A model generated the notes under the pieces. It was given only the letters and a program-made list of their open reading frames with translations, ran no database searches and was not told the DNA's origin. 64,000 nt of DNA from Pseudomonas sp. FeN3W (GTDB taxonomy: Bacteria; Pseudomonadota; Gammaproteobacteria; Pseudomonadales; Pseudomonadaceae), in assembly GCA_030263805.2 (NCBI GenBank), contig CP136010.1:2929001-2993000 (forward strand). Direction: 5' to 3'. The translations under genes were made by a program, and so were the position numbers. This document shows positions 10,770 to 19,779 of this stretch, in pieces (position 1 is the stretch's first letter; every line of letters starts with the position of its first letter).

Positions 10770-13180
10770 GCGAAAACCATACGTACGACTCGTCAAGCAT
10801 CAAGGTACTTAAAGGCCTCGATGCAGTGCGCAAGCGACCCGGCATGTATATCGGCGACACCGACGACGGTACCGGCCTGCATCACATGGTCTTCGAAGTC
10901 GTCGATAACTCGATCGATGAAGCGCTGGCCGGCCACTGCAGTGAAATCTCCATCACCATTCATACGGATGAGTCCATCAGTGTCCGCGACAACGGCCGTG
11001 GCATCCCGGTGGATATTCATGAAGAAGGTGTTTCGGCTGCAGAAGTCATCATGACCGTGCTGCACGCCGGCGGTAAGTTCGACGACAATTCCTACAAGGT
11101 CTCCGGCGGTTTGCACGGCGTAGGGGTTTCAGTGGTCAACGCATTGTCCGAAGAGTTGATGTTGACCATCCGCCGCGAAGGCAAGGTCTGGGAACAGCTC
11201 TATCGCCACGGCGTACCTCAGGCACCCCTCGCCCCAGTTGGCGAAACCGATACTTCGGGCACGCAGATTCATTTCAAGCCGTCTGCCGAGACCTTCCAGA
11301 ACATTCATTTCAGCTGGGACATTCTGGCCAAGCGCCTACGTGAGTTGTCGTTCCTCAACTCGGGCGTCGGCATTTTCCTGCGTGACGAACGTACCGCCAA
11401 GGAAGAGCTGTTCAAGTACGAAGGCGGTCTGAGTGCTTTCGTCGCCTACCTGAACACCAATAAGACTGCGGTCAACCAGGTGTTCCACTTCAACATCCAG
11501 CGTGACGATGGCGTTGGCGTCGAAGTCGCGTTGCAGTGGAACGACAGTTTCAACGAGAACATCCTCTGCTTCACCAACAACATCCCCCAGCGTGACGGCG
11601 GCACCCATTTGGCCGGTTTTCGCTCTGCGCTGACGCGTAACCTGAACAACTACATCGAGCAGGAAGGTCTGGCGAAGAAGCACAAGATTTCCACCACCGG
11701 TGACGATGCCCGCGAAGGCCTGACCGCGATCATCTCGGTCAAGGTGCCGGACCCCAAATTCAGCTCGCAGACCAAGGACAAGCTGGTTTCTTCCGAGGTG
11801 AAGACCGCGGTGGAACAGGAGATGGGCAAGTACTTCGCCGACTTCCTGCTCGAGCATCCCAACGAAGCCAAGGCCGTGGTCGGTAAGATGATCGACGCCG
11901 CCCGCGCCCGTGAGGCCGCGCGCAAGGCGCGGGAAATGACCCGTCGCAAGGGCGCGCTGGACATCGCCGGTCTGCCGGGCAAGCTCGCCGACTGCCAGGA
12001 GAAGGATCCTGCGCTGTCCGAACTGTACATCGTGGAGGGTGATTCCGCGGGTGGCTCGGCCAAGCAGGGCCGTAACCGCAAGACCCAGGCGATCCTGCCG
12101 CTCAAGGGCAAGATCCTCAATGTCGAGAAGGCGCGCTTCGACAAGATGCTGTCCTCCCAGGAGGTCGGCACGCTGATCACCGCGCTGGGCTGCGGTATCG
12201 GCCGCGAGGAGTACAACATCGACAAGTTGCGTTATCACAACATCATCATCATGACCGATGCTGACGTCGACGGTTCGCACATCCGTACCCTGCTGCTGAC
12301 CTTCTTCTTCCGCCAGCTGCCCGAGTTGATCGAACGAGGCTACGTGTATATCGCGCAACCGCCGCTGTACAAGGTCAAGCGCGGCAAGCAGGAGCAGTAC
12401 ATCAAGGACGACGAGGCGATGGAGGAATACCTCACCCAGTCGGCCCTGGAAGACGCCAGCTTGCACGTCAACGAAGACGCCCCCGGCCTGGCCGGCGAGG
12501 CGCTGGAAAAACTGGTCAACGACTACCGCACGGTGATGAAAACCCTGCAGCGTCTGTCGCGCCTGTATCCGCAGGAGCTGACCGAGCACTTCATCTACCT
12601 GCCGCGGGTGTCCGTCGAGCAACTGGCCGACCAGGCCGCGATGCAGGCCTGGCTGGAGCAGTACAGCGCGTTGCTCAAGGGCATCGAACGTTCCGGACTG
12701 GTCTACAAGGCCAGCCTGCGTGAGGACAAGGAGCGGCACCTGTGGCTGCCCGAGGTGGAGATCAGCTCCCACGGGCTGGCCAGCTACATCACCTTCAACC
12801 GTGATTTCTTCGCCAGCAACGACTACCGCACCGTCACCGCGCTGGGCGAGAAGCTCAACAGCCTGCTCGAGGACAGCGCCTACGTGCAGCGTGGCGAACG
12901 CAAGAAGCCCGTGGCCAGCTTCAAGGAAGCGCTCGACTGGCTGATGACCGAAGGCACCCGCCGTCATAGCGTGCAGCGCTACAAGGGGCTGGGCGAGATG
13001 AACCCGGACCAGCTGTGGGAAACTACCATGGACCCGAACGTGCGCCGTATGCTCAAGGTGACGATCGAGGATGCCATCGCCGCCGACCAGATCTTCAATA
13101 CACTGATGGGCGATGCGGTGGAACCGCGCCGGGAATTCATCGAATCCAACGCCTTGGCAGTCTCGAATCTGGACTTCTGA
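10766..13180 (+). CDS. gyrB: DNA gyrase subunit B
   Basis: ATPase subunit of type II topoisomerase gyrase, which introduces negative supercoils. The 804-residue length is typical for gammaproteobacteria with the long GyrB insertion. The GHKL ATPase domain shows EVVDNSIDEALAGHC; the TOPRIM domain shows EGDSAGGSAKQGRNR and DADVDGSHIRTLL; the C-terminal region contains QRYKGLGEMNPDQLWETTM. The ATG overlaps the recF stop, and a clear intrinsic terminator follows, so gyrB is the last gene of this transcription unit. Confidence 0.98.
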   Translation: MSENHTYDSSSIKVLKGLDAVRKRPGMYIGDTDDGTGLHHMVFEVVDNSIDEALAGHCSEISITIHTDESISVRDNGRGIPVDIHEEGVSAAEVIMTVLHAGGKFDDNSYKVSGGLHGVGVSVVNALSEELMLTIRREGKVWEQLYRHGVPQAPLAPVGETDTSGTQIHFKPSAETFQNIHFSWDILAKRLRELSFLNSGVGIFLRDERTAKEELFKYEGGLSAFVAYLNTNKTAVNQVFHFNIQRDDGVGVEVALQWNDSFNENILCFTNNIPQRDGGTHLAGFRSALTRNLNNYIEQEGLAKKHKISTTGDDAREGLTAIISVKVPDPKFSSQTKDKLVSSEVKTAVEQEMGKYFADFLLEHPNEAKAVVGKMIDAARAREAARKAREMTRRKGALDIAGLPGKLADCQEKDPALSELYIVEGDSAGGSAKQGRNRKTQAILPLKGKILNVEKARFDKMLSSQEVGTLITALGCGIGREEYNIDKLRYHNIIIMTDADVDGSHIRTLLLTFFFRQLPELIERGYVYIAQPPLYKVKRGKQEQYIKDDEAMEEYLTQSALEDASLHVNEDAPGLAGEALEKLVNDYRTVMKTLQRLSRLYPQELTEHFIYLPRVSVEQLADQAAMQAWLEQYSALLKGIERSGLVYKASLREDKERHLWLPEVEISSHGLASYITFNRDFFASNDYRTVTALGEKLNSLLEDSAYVQRGERKKPVASFKEALDWLMTEGTRRHSVQRYKGLGEMNPDQLWETTMDPNVRRMLKVTIEDAIAADQIFNTLMGDAVEPRREFIESNALAVSNLDF

Positions 13181-13212
13181 TGCGCTTGTAAACCCGCGTG
13201 ATGCTACGAAGA

Positions 13213-13245
13213 AAACCCCGGTCCTGGCTGGGGTTTCCTTTTTTC
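13213..13245 (+). terminator. Intrinsic terminator after gyrB
   Basis: AAACCCC and GGGGTTT arms around a short GC-containing loop are followed by CCTTTTTT on the plus strand. It lies about 30 bp past the gyrB stop. Confidence 0.85.
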
Positions 13246-13378
13246 AGATAGGCAGATTGAATCGTCACGACTGTTTTAATCAATTTCGTAATGACCCTAC
13301 AGCCAGGTAGAGTTTGTCCATTCGAGTCATTCACTTAGAGCCCTCAGGGCCAACATACTTTGATGGGGTAAGTCGCCA

Positions 13379-14941
13379 ATGTTGGACACCAATCTCAAGA
13401 CCCAGTTGAAAGCCTACCTGGAGAAGGTCACCCAGCCCTTCGAGATCGTCGCCTCCCTCGATGACGGCGAGAAATCCCGGGAGCTGCTGAGCCTGCTGCA
13501 GGACATCGCCGGCCTCAGCGACAAGATCACCCTCAAGACCGACGGCGACGATGCGCGCAAGCCCTCGTTCGCCCTCAACCGCATCGGCGGCAATATCAGC
13601 CTGCGCTTCGCCGGCATCCCCATGGGCCACGAATTCACCTCGCTGGTGCTGGCCCTGCTGCAGGTCGGTGGCCATCCGTCGAAGACCGCGCCGGAGGTGA
13701 TCGAACAGATCAAGGCGCTGGAGGGCGACTACCGCTTCGAAACCTACTTCTCGCTGTCCTGCCAGAACTGCCCGGACGTGGTCCAGGCGCTGAACCTGAT
13801 GGCCGTGCTCAACCCGAACATCAAGCACGTCGCCATCGACGGCGCGCTGTTCCAGGATGAAGTCGAAGCCCGCCAGATCATGTCGGTGCCGAGCATCTAC
13901 CTCAACGGCGAGCTGTTCACCCAGGGCCGCATGAGCGAGGAAGAGATCCTCGCCAAGCTCGACACCGGCTCCAGCGCCCGTGATGCCGAGAAGCTCAAGG
14001 CCAAGGACGCCTTCGACGTGCTGGTGGTCGGTGGCGGCCCGGCCGGCGCCGCCGCGGCGATCTACGCCGCACGCAAGGGCATCCGCACCGGCGTGGCGGC
14101 CGAGCGCTTCGGCGGCCAGGTGCTCGACACCATGGCCATCGAGAACTTCATCTCGGTGAAGGAAACCGAAGGGCCGAAACTGGCCCGCGCGCTGGAAGAA
14201 CATGTGCGCGAATACGACGTCGACATCATGAACCTGCAGCGCGCCAGCCAGCTGATCCCGGCGGGCGAAGACGGCCTGCACCGCGTGCAGTTCGAGAACG
14301 GCGGCGAACTCAAGGCCAAGACCCTGATCCTCGCCACCGGCGCGCGCTGGCGCGAAATGAACGTGCCCGGCGAGCAGGAGTACCGTGGCCGTGGCGTGGC
14401 CTACTGCCCGCACTGCGACGGCCCGCTATTCAAGGGCAAGCGCGTGGCGGTGATCGGTGGCGGCAACTCCGGCGTGGAAGCGGCGATCGACCTGGCCGGC
14501 ATCGTCGCCCACGTCACCCTGCTGGAATTCGGCGAGGAACTGCGGGCCGACGCGGTGCTGCAGCGCAAGCTCAACAGCCTGCCCAACGTCCGCGTGCTGA
14601 AAATGGCGCAGACCACCGAGGTCAAGGGCGACGGCCAGAAAGTCACCGGGCTGATCTACAAGGACCGCATCAGCGAGGAGCTGCACAACGTCGAGCTGGA
14701 AGGCATCTTCGTGCAGATCGGCCTGCTGCCCAACAGCGAATGGCTCAAGGGCACCCTGGAGCTGTCGCGCTTCGGCGAGATCATCGTCGATGCCAAGGGC
14801 CAGACCAGTATTCCCGGCGTATTCGCCGCGGGCGACGTGACCACGGTGCCGTACAAGCAGATCGTGATCGCCGTGGGTGAAGGCGCCAAGGCCTCGCTGA
14901 GTGCCTTCGATCACCTGATCCGGTCTTCCGCGCCGGCCTGA
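13379..14941 (+). CDS. ahpF: Alkyl hydroperoxide reductase subunit F (NADH:peroxiredoxin reductase)
   Basis: Flavoprotein that passes electrons from NADH to the peroxiredoxin AhpC. The 520-residue product shows the full AhpF layout: an N-terminal double-thioredoxin-like domain with the redox pair C128-QN-C131 (SCQNC), then a thioredoxin-reductase-like FAD/NAD(P) domain beginning VLVVGGGPAGAAAA (about residue 215), the second redox pair C343-PH-C346, the NAD-binding VIGGGNSGVEAA and the terminal GVFAAGDVTTVPYKQ. No ahpC gene is adjacent, so its partner must be encoded elsewhere. It is flanked by two terminators, so it is a single-gene unit. Confidence 0.96.
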   Translation: MLDTNLKTQLKAYLEKVTQPFEIVASLDDGEKSRELLSLLQDIAGLSDKITLKTDGDDARKPSFALNRIGGNISLRFAGIPMGHEFTSLVLALLQVGGHPSKTAPEVIEQIKALEGDYRFETYFSLSCQNCPDVVQALNLMAVLNPNIKHVAIDGALFQDEVEARQIMSVPSIYLNGELFTQGRMSEEEILAKLDTGSSARDAEKLKAKDAFDVLVVGGGPAGAAAAIYAARKGIRTGVAAERFGGQVLDTMAIENFISVKETEGPKLARALEEHVREYDVDIMNLQRASQLIPAGEDGLHRVQFENGGELKAKTLILATGARWREMNVPGEQEYRGRGVAYCPHCDGPLFKGKRVAVIGGGNSGVEAAIDLAGIVAHVTLLEFGEELRADAVLQRKLNSLPNVRVLKMAQTTEVKGDGQKVTGLIYKDRISEELHNVELEGIFVQIGLLPNSEWLKGTLELSRFGEIIVDAKGQTSIPGVFAAGDVTTVPYKQIVIAVGEGAKASLSAFDHLIRSSAPA

Positions 14942-14955
14942 ATCGAGGCGCAGAA

Positions 14956-14992
14956 AGAAGGGGAGCAACCTCCTCGCGGTGCTCCCCTTCTT
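14956..14992 (+). terminator. Intrinsic terminator after ahpF, facing the cyclase gene
   Basis: AAGAAGGGGAGCA and TGCTCCCCTTCTT form a perfect 13-bp stem with a loop of about 11 bases. It lies between the convergent ahpF and diguanylate cyclase genes; the A/T-rich outer ends of the stem supply T-rich tails in both directions, so it may serve both. Confidence 0.8.
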
Positions 14993-15014
14993 GCTTTATA
15001 CGGTGGGCCTGTCT

Positions 15015-16385
15015 TCAGCCGGCGTGTAGCACGCAGCGATTGCGCCCGCTGTGCTTGGCCTGATAAAGCGCCTGATCGGCCTGTTGCAGCAGCCGTTCAT
15101 AGTCCGGATGGCCGTCATGGACCGCCATGCCGATGCTGACCGTGACCTGCAGCACGTCGCCGCTGGATAGCCGGAAGTATTCTCGGGCGATGCGTTCGCG
15201 CAGCTTTTCCGCAGCCGCCAGCGCCTTGTTGGCATCGATGTCCACCAGTACCAGCAGGAACTCCTCACCACCCAGGCGGAACGCATAGTCGCCACCGCGG
15301 GTGTTGCTCGCCAGCAACGCGCCAACCTGCTGCAGAATCTGATCGCCGCTGTCGTGGCCATGGGTATCGTTGATGCGCTTGAAGTGATCGACGTCGATGG
15401 CCAGCACGCCGAAGGTGTTGTTCGACTGGCGCGCGTAGAGCACTTCCTTGGCCATCACCACCGGCAGGAACTTGCGGTTGAGCAGCCGCGTCAGCACGTC
15501 ACGGCCGGCTTCCAGGTCGTTGGCCTGTTCGAACAGGCTGTCTAGCAGGAACTTGATCGAGCGCGTCTGCTCGCGGATCTGGTGCAGCTTGGCCAGGCGC
15601 CCAGCGGCATCGTCCAACGTGGCGATGGCCTTGAGCTCTCCATCGATCTGCGCGATGTAGTCGAGAATACTCGCGCTCTCCGGCGAGCCCTGGAACGCGT
15701 GGGATGCCTTGTGGCGAAACCACAGGCCGAACTCGGAACCGGCCAGCTGCGGCAGTGCACCGGTCAGGTTGCCGATCGCCAGGTCGAACATCAGCTGATT
15801 TTCCCAATCGAGTAGTGCCGCGCGCTGTCGCTCCTTTTCGACGCCGATGTTCTGCGAAACCGAGAACAGCCGATAGGCCTCTTCCGCCCGCGAATTGCGG
15901 TCGTGGGACTGGGAATAGGCGAAGCAGATGATCTCCACCGCTAGGTCGATCAGATCGGCACCCATGCGTGCGGCCTTGCGCCTGACCGGCTCGTCGAGTT
16001 CACGCTGCTCCAGCAGCTGGCGCAGGCGGCCCTTGAGCGAGCGGGAGCCGCGCAGCACCAGGCTGACCGGAATCTCGATACGGGCGTGGATATCACCGAC
16101 CTTGCGCTGCAGGTCGATCACGGCGTCGAGGTCGCCGTGGGCCGTCGACGAACAGACCGTGACGATCCATTTCTGCATGGACTTGCCGAGACGGTTCCTC
16201 ACCTGATCGTGAGACAGGAAGCTGGCCGAATGGGGATCGGCAAGCATCTGCGAATAGAAGTGCTCGGCCAGTTCCTGGCTCTTATCGGCCGCCACCGCCT
16301 GCAACGCGGCGGCGGCATCCGCAGGATAGCCGTTCAGCAGGCGCAGCCATTCGGCGACCAGCTGGTGGTTGGGTATTTGCTGCAT
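15015..16385 (-). CDS. Globin-coupled-sensor diguanylate cyclase (DosC/DgcO-like)
   Basis: Predicted to make cyclic di-GMP from two GTP in response to oxygen bound to a haem globin domain. The 456-residue product has an N-terminal globin-coupled sensor (about 1-165): HFYSQ with Tyr44 matches the distal tyrosine, and GDIHARIEIPVSLV with His100 matches the proximal haem ligand region of E. coli DosC. A helical middle domain (about 170-300) precedes a GGDEF domain with the intact catalytic GGEEF at 372-376. An allosteric inhibition site RGGD at 363-366, exactly five residues before GGEEF, is present. The gene is alone between convergent ahpF and the acyltransferase gene. Function is from family similarity as recalled, not computed. 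Confidence 0.9.
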   Translation of the reverse strand: MQQIPNHQLVAEWLRLLNGYPADAAAALQAVAADKSQELAEHFYSQMLADPHSASFLSHDQVRNRLGKSMQKWIVTVCSSTAHGDLDAVIDLQRKVGDIHARIEIPVSLVLRGSRSLKGRLRQLLEQRELDEPVRRKAARMGADLIDLAVEIICFAYSQSHDRNSRAEEAYRLFSVSQNIGVEKERQRAALLDWENQLMFDLAIGNLTGALPQLAGSEFGLWFRHKASHAFQGSPESASILDYIAQIDGELKAIATLDDAAGRLAKLHQIREQTRSIKFLLDSLFEQANDLEAGRDVLTRLLNRKFLPVVMAKEVLYARQSNNTFGVLAIDVDHFKRINDTHGHDSGDQILQQVGALLASNTRGGDYAFRLGGEEFLLVLVDIDANKALAAAEKLRERIAREYFRLSSGDVLQVTVSIGMAVHDGHPDYERLLQQADQALYQAKHSGRNRCVLHAG

Positions 16386-16431
16386 AGGGACTCGCTAGGA
16401 TGGGCGGGCATCCCTGCCGCCCCGGTGGTGA

Positions 16432-17181
16432 TCAGGAGGTCGGGCGACCCTGTGCTTCGAGCTGGCTGACCTGCGCGTTGACCCAGTCTTCGGCGCGCTG
16501 GTTGAGTTCGGCCACCACGCGCGGGCCTTCGCTTTCGGCCAGCATCGGCGGCCCGATGACCACCTGAATGGTGCCGGGGCGCTTGCCCCAGCCGGCCTTG
16601 GGCCAGAACATGCCGGCGTTATGGGCGATCGGCAACACTGGTAGCCCGGCGTTGACCGCCAGTGCCGCACCGCTGCGGGAAAACTTTGCCGGTTGGCCCA
16701 CCGGCGTGCGGGTGCCCTCCGGGAAGATCAGTACCCAGGCGCCCTGCTCCAGGCGCTCGTGGCCCTGTTTGGCGACCTGGCGCAGCGCCGCTTTCGGGTT
16801 GTCGCGGTCGATGGCGATGGGCTTGAGCAGCATGATCGCCCAGCCAAAAAACGGTACCCGCAGCAACTCGCGCTTGAGTACCTGGGTCAGCGGCTCGAAG
16901 TACGCTGAGAGGAAGAAGGTCTCCCAAGTGCTCTGATGCTTAGCGAGGATCACGCAGGGACGTGCCGGCACGTTTTCCGCGCCATGCACCTCATAGCGCA
17001 GGCCAACGAGTGTCTTGCCAAGCCAGACGGCGCAGCGGCACCAGTTCTGCACCACGAAGCGATAGCGGGCACGAAACGCCATGAAAGGTGCAAACACCAG
17101 GCTGACCAGGCACCAAGCGAACGCGGTGAAGGCCAGCAGGAAATAGAAGAGGACGATGCGAACGGGGAACAGGAGGCTCAT
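16432..17181 (-). CDS. 1-acyl-sn-glycerol-3-phosphate acyltransferase family protein (PlsC-like)
   Basis: Likely acylates lysophosphatidic acid or another lysophospholipid at the inner membrane. The 249-residue product has an N-terminal hydrophobic segment (residues 7-35), the catalytic H-x4-acid motif as HQSTWE, the substrate-binding FPEGTRTP and a later VLPIAHNAG. These are the hallmarks of the PlsC/LPLAT family. The ATG overlaps the gmhB stop in ATGA, so it is co-translated with gmhB; Pseudomonas genomes keep this acyltransferase-gmhB-glyS-glyQ order. Exact lysophospholipid substrate cannot be read from sequence. Confidence 0.9.
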   Translation of the reverse strand: MSLLFPVRIVLFYFLLAFTAFAWCLVSLVFAPFMAFRARYRFVVQNWCRCAVWLGKTLVGLRYEVHGAENVPARPCVILAKHQSTWETFFLSAYFEPLTQVLKRELLRVPFFGWAIMLLKPIAIDRDNPKAALRQVAKQGHERLEQGAWVLIFPEGTRTPVGQPAKFSRSGAALAVNAGLPVLPIAHNAGMFWPKAGWGKRPGTIQVVIGPPMLAESEGPRVVAELNQRAEDWVNAQVSQLEAQGRPTS

Positions 17182-17720
17182 CGAGAACTCTCGAGTAGAT
17201 GATCGACTACGGCGGCGAGGTCATCGAAGACCTGCGTACCGGGCGGCAAGGTGCCTTCCAGCGTACGCAAGCCCTTGCCGGTCCTGACCAGGTAGGGCAA
17301 ACCGCCGAGCAGCATACCGGCGTGCAGGTCGCGGTGGCTGTCGCCCACCACCGGCACGCCCTTGAGGTCTGCCAGGCCGAAATGCTCGGCGATAGTGCGG
17401 AACATTCCTGCCTTGGGTTTGCGGCACTCGCAAGCGTCGTCCGGACCGTGCGGGCAGTGCACGATCAGGTCGATGCGCCCGCCCTGCTCCATCACCAGCT
17501 GCTGCATCTTGAAATGCATGTCGCCGAGGGTGCTCAGGTCGAACTTGCCGCGTGCCACGCCGGACTGGTTGGTGGCTACCGCCACCGTCCAGCCGGCCTT
17601 GCACAGCCGCGCGATCGCCTGCAGCGAGCCCGGGATCGGAATCCACTCGTCGAGCGACTTGACGTACTCGTCGGAGTCTTCGTTGATCACCCCGTCGCGG
17701 TCCAGCACGATCAGTTTCAC
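17178..17720 (-). CDS. gmhB: D-glycero-beta-D-manno-heptose-1,7-bisphosphate 7-phosphatase
   Basis: HAD-superfamily phosphatase of the ADP-heptose pathway for lipopolysaccharide core synthesis. I choose GTG at 17720 (VKLIVLDRDGVIN), four bases after the glyS stop, giving 180 residues as expected for GmhB; an ATG further upstream (17756) would overlap glyS by 32 bases and add an atypical leader. The HAD nucleophile motif LDRDG, VATNQSGVARG, and the zinc-type cysteine/histidine segment CPHGPDDACECRKPKAGMF are all visible. It is followed by the acyltransferase gene with a 4-base overlap. Confidence 0.92.
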   Translation of the reverse strand: MKLIVLDRDGVINEDSDEYVKSLDEWIPIPGSLQAIARLCKAGWTVAVATNQSGVARGKFDLSTLGDMHFKMQQLVMEQGGRIDLIVHCPHGPDDACECRKPKAGMFRTIAEHFGLADLKGVPVVGDSHRDLHAGMLLGGLPYLVRTGKGLRTLEGTLPPGTQVFDDLAAVVDHLLESSR

Positions 17721-17724
17721 GGGC

Positions 17725-19779
17725 TTAGCCAAGTGCGGAAATATCGGCAACGCCAAGGAACAATCCTCTCAGCCGGGCCAGCAAGGCATAACGGTTGGCA
17801 CGCACCGAGGCATCCTCGGCATTCACCAGCACCGCCTCGAAGAACGCATCAACCGGGCCACGCAGGTGCGCCAGGCGCTCCAGCGCCTCGCGGTACTGGC
17901 GCGCGGCAGCGAGCGGCTGCACGGCCTGCTCGGCCTGCTGGATCGCCGAATACAGCGAGAACTCGGTGGCGTTGTCGAACCAGCGCGGCTCAACCGCTTC
18001 CGGCAGCTTCGCCTCGAACTTGCTCAGCAGGTTGGAGACGCGCTTGTTGGCGGCGGCCAGCGCCTCGGCTTCCGGCAATGTGCGGAACGCCTGCACCGCC
18101 TGCACGCGCTGATCGAAGTCCAGCGCCGAACCGGGCTGCACGGTACGCACCGAGAGGTAGGCGGCGACGTCGACGCCTTCGTCCTCGTAGCGTGCGCGCA
18201 GGCGGTCGAAGATGAATTCCAGTACCTGATCGGCAAGCCCGGCAGATTTGACCTGCGTACCGAACTGGCCGATGGCGAAGTTCACCGCCTCGACCAAATC
18301 CAGGTCCAGTTGCTTCTCGATGAGGATGCGCAGCACGCCGAGGGCGGCACGGCGCAGGGCGTAGGGGTCCTTGGAACCGGTGGGCAGCATGCCGATGCCG
18401 AAGATCCCGACCAGGGTGTCGAGCTTGTCGGCCACGGCCACGGCCGCACCAGTGAGTGTGCTCGGCAGTTCGCCGCCCGCGCCGCGCGGCATGTACTGCT
18501 CGTTCAGCGCCAGCGCCACGTCTTGCGGTTCGCCGTCGTTGAGCGCGTAGTAATAACCGGCGATGCCCTGCATTTCCGGGAATTCGCCAACCATTTCGGT
18601 GGCAAGGTCGCACTTGCAGAGCAGGCCGGCGCGCGCGGCGCGCTGCTTGTCGCCGCCGGTGCGCTCGGCGATCAGCCCGGCCAGACGCGAGACGCGTTCG
18701 GCCTTGTCATACACGGTGCCGAGCTGGGCCTGGAACACCACGTTCTTCAAACGCTCGTTGAAGCTGTCGAGCTTCTGCTTCTTGTCCTGCTTGAAGAAGA
18801 ACTCGGCGTCGGTCAGACGCGGGCGCACGACCTTCTCGTTGCCGGCGACGATCTGCGCCGGGTCCTTCGATTCGATGTTGGCCACGGTGATGAAGCGCGG
18901 CAGCAGTTTGCCGTTGGCATCCAGCAGACAGAAATACTTCTGGTTGTCCTGCATGGTGGTGATCAGCGCTTCCTGCGGCACTTCGAGGAAACGTTCCTCG
19001 AACGAGCAGACCAGCGGCACCGGCCACTCGACCAGTGCAGTCACTTCATCGAGCAGCGCCGGCGGCACGATGGCCGTGCCGTTCTGCTCGCCAGCCAGCT
19101 GCTCGACGCGCTTGGCGATCAGCTCGCGGCGCTCGGCGAAGTCGGCGATCACATGGGCGCCACGCAGGTCTTCCAGGTAGCTGGACGGCTTGGAAATGTG
19201 CACCTGGCCCGGACTGTGGAAGCGGTGGCCGCGCGATTCGCGACCGGCGCGCTGGGCGAGGATCTCGCAATCGATCACCTGCTCACCGAACAGCATCACC
19301 AGCCACTGGGTCGGGCGGACGAACTCTTCCTTGCGGGCGGCCCAGCGCATGCGCTTGGGAATCGGCAGGTCGTTCAGCGAGGCTTCGACGATACCTGGCA
19401 GCAGTTGGGCGGCCGGCTGGCCCTCGATGGTGCGGCTGAACTTGAGTTTCGGCCCGCTGCGATCGATCTCGGCCAGGTCCACGCCACACTTGCGGGCGAA
19501 ACCCAGCGCGGCCTGGGTCGGCTCACCTTCGGCGTCGAAGGCCGCCTGCAGCGGTGGGCCGTCGAGGTTGATGCTGCGATCGGGCTGCTGCGTCGCCAGC
19601 TGCTCGACCAGCACCGCCAGGCGGCGCGGCGCGGCGTAGGCGCGGGCCTTGACGAAGTCCAGGCCGGCGTCCTTCAGACCCTTCTCGATACCGGCGCAGA
19701 AGGCTTCGGCCAGCTTGGCGAGCGCCTTCGGTGGCAGTTCTTCGGTACCCAGTTCGACGAGGAAATCCAGTGCACTCAT
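17725..19779 (-). CDS. glyS: Glycine--tRNA ligase beta subunit
   Basis: Beta subunit of the alpha2beta2 bacterial glycyl-tRNA synthetase. The 684-residue product has the expected length and opens MSALDFLVELGTEELPPKAL, the family signature; the HD-like middle region and the C-terminal anticodon-binding domain (DALRALF-type, here RTLPEAEALAAANKRVSN) are present. Its ATG overlaps the glyQ stop (ATGA), and gmhB begins four bases after its stop. Confidence 0.97.
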   Translation of the reverse strand: MSALDFLVELGTEELPPKALAKLAEAFCAGIEKGLKDAGLDFVKARAYAAPRRLAVLVEQLATQQPDRSINLDGPPLQAAFDAEGEPTQAALGFARKCGVDLAEIDRSGPKLKFSRTIEGQPAAQLLPGIVEASLNDLPIPKRMRWAARKEEFVRPTQWLVMLFGEQVIDCEILAQRAGRESRGHRFHSPGQVHISKPSSYLEDLRGAHVIADFAERRELIAKRVEQLAGEQNGTAIVPPALLDEVTALVEWPVPLVCSFEERFLEVPQEALITTMQDNQKYFCLLDANGKLLPRFITVANIESKDPAQIVAGNEKVVRPRLTDAEFFFKQDKKQKLDSFNERLKNVVFQAQLGTVYDKAERVSRLAGLIAERTGGDKQRAARAGLLCKCDLATEMVGEFPEMQGIAGYYYALNDGEPQDVALALNEQYMPRGAGGELPSTLTGAAVAVADKLDTLVGIFGIGMLPTGSKDPYALRRAALGVLRILIEKQLDLDLVEAVNFAIGQFGTQVKSAGLADQVLEFIFDRLRARYEDEGVDVAAYLSVRTVQPGSALDFDQRVQAVQAFRTLPEAEALAAANKRVSNLLSKFEAKLPEAVEPRWFDNATEFSLYSAIQQAEQAVQPLAAARQYREALERLAHLRGPVDAFFEAVLVNAEDASVRANRYALLARLRGLFLGVADISALG

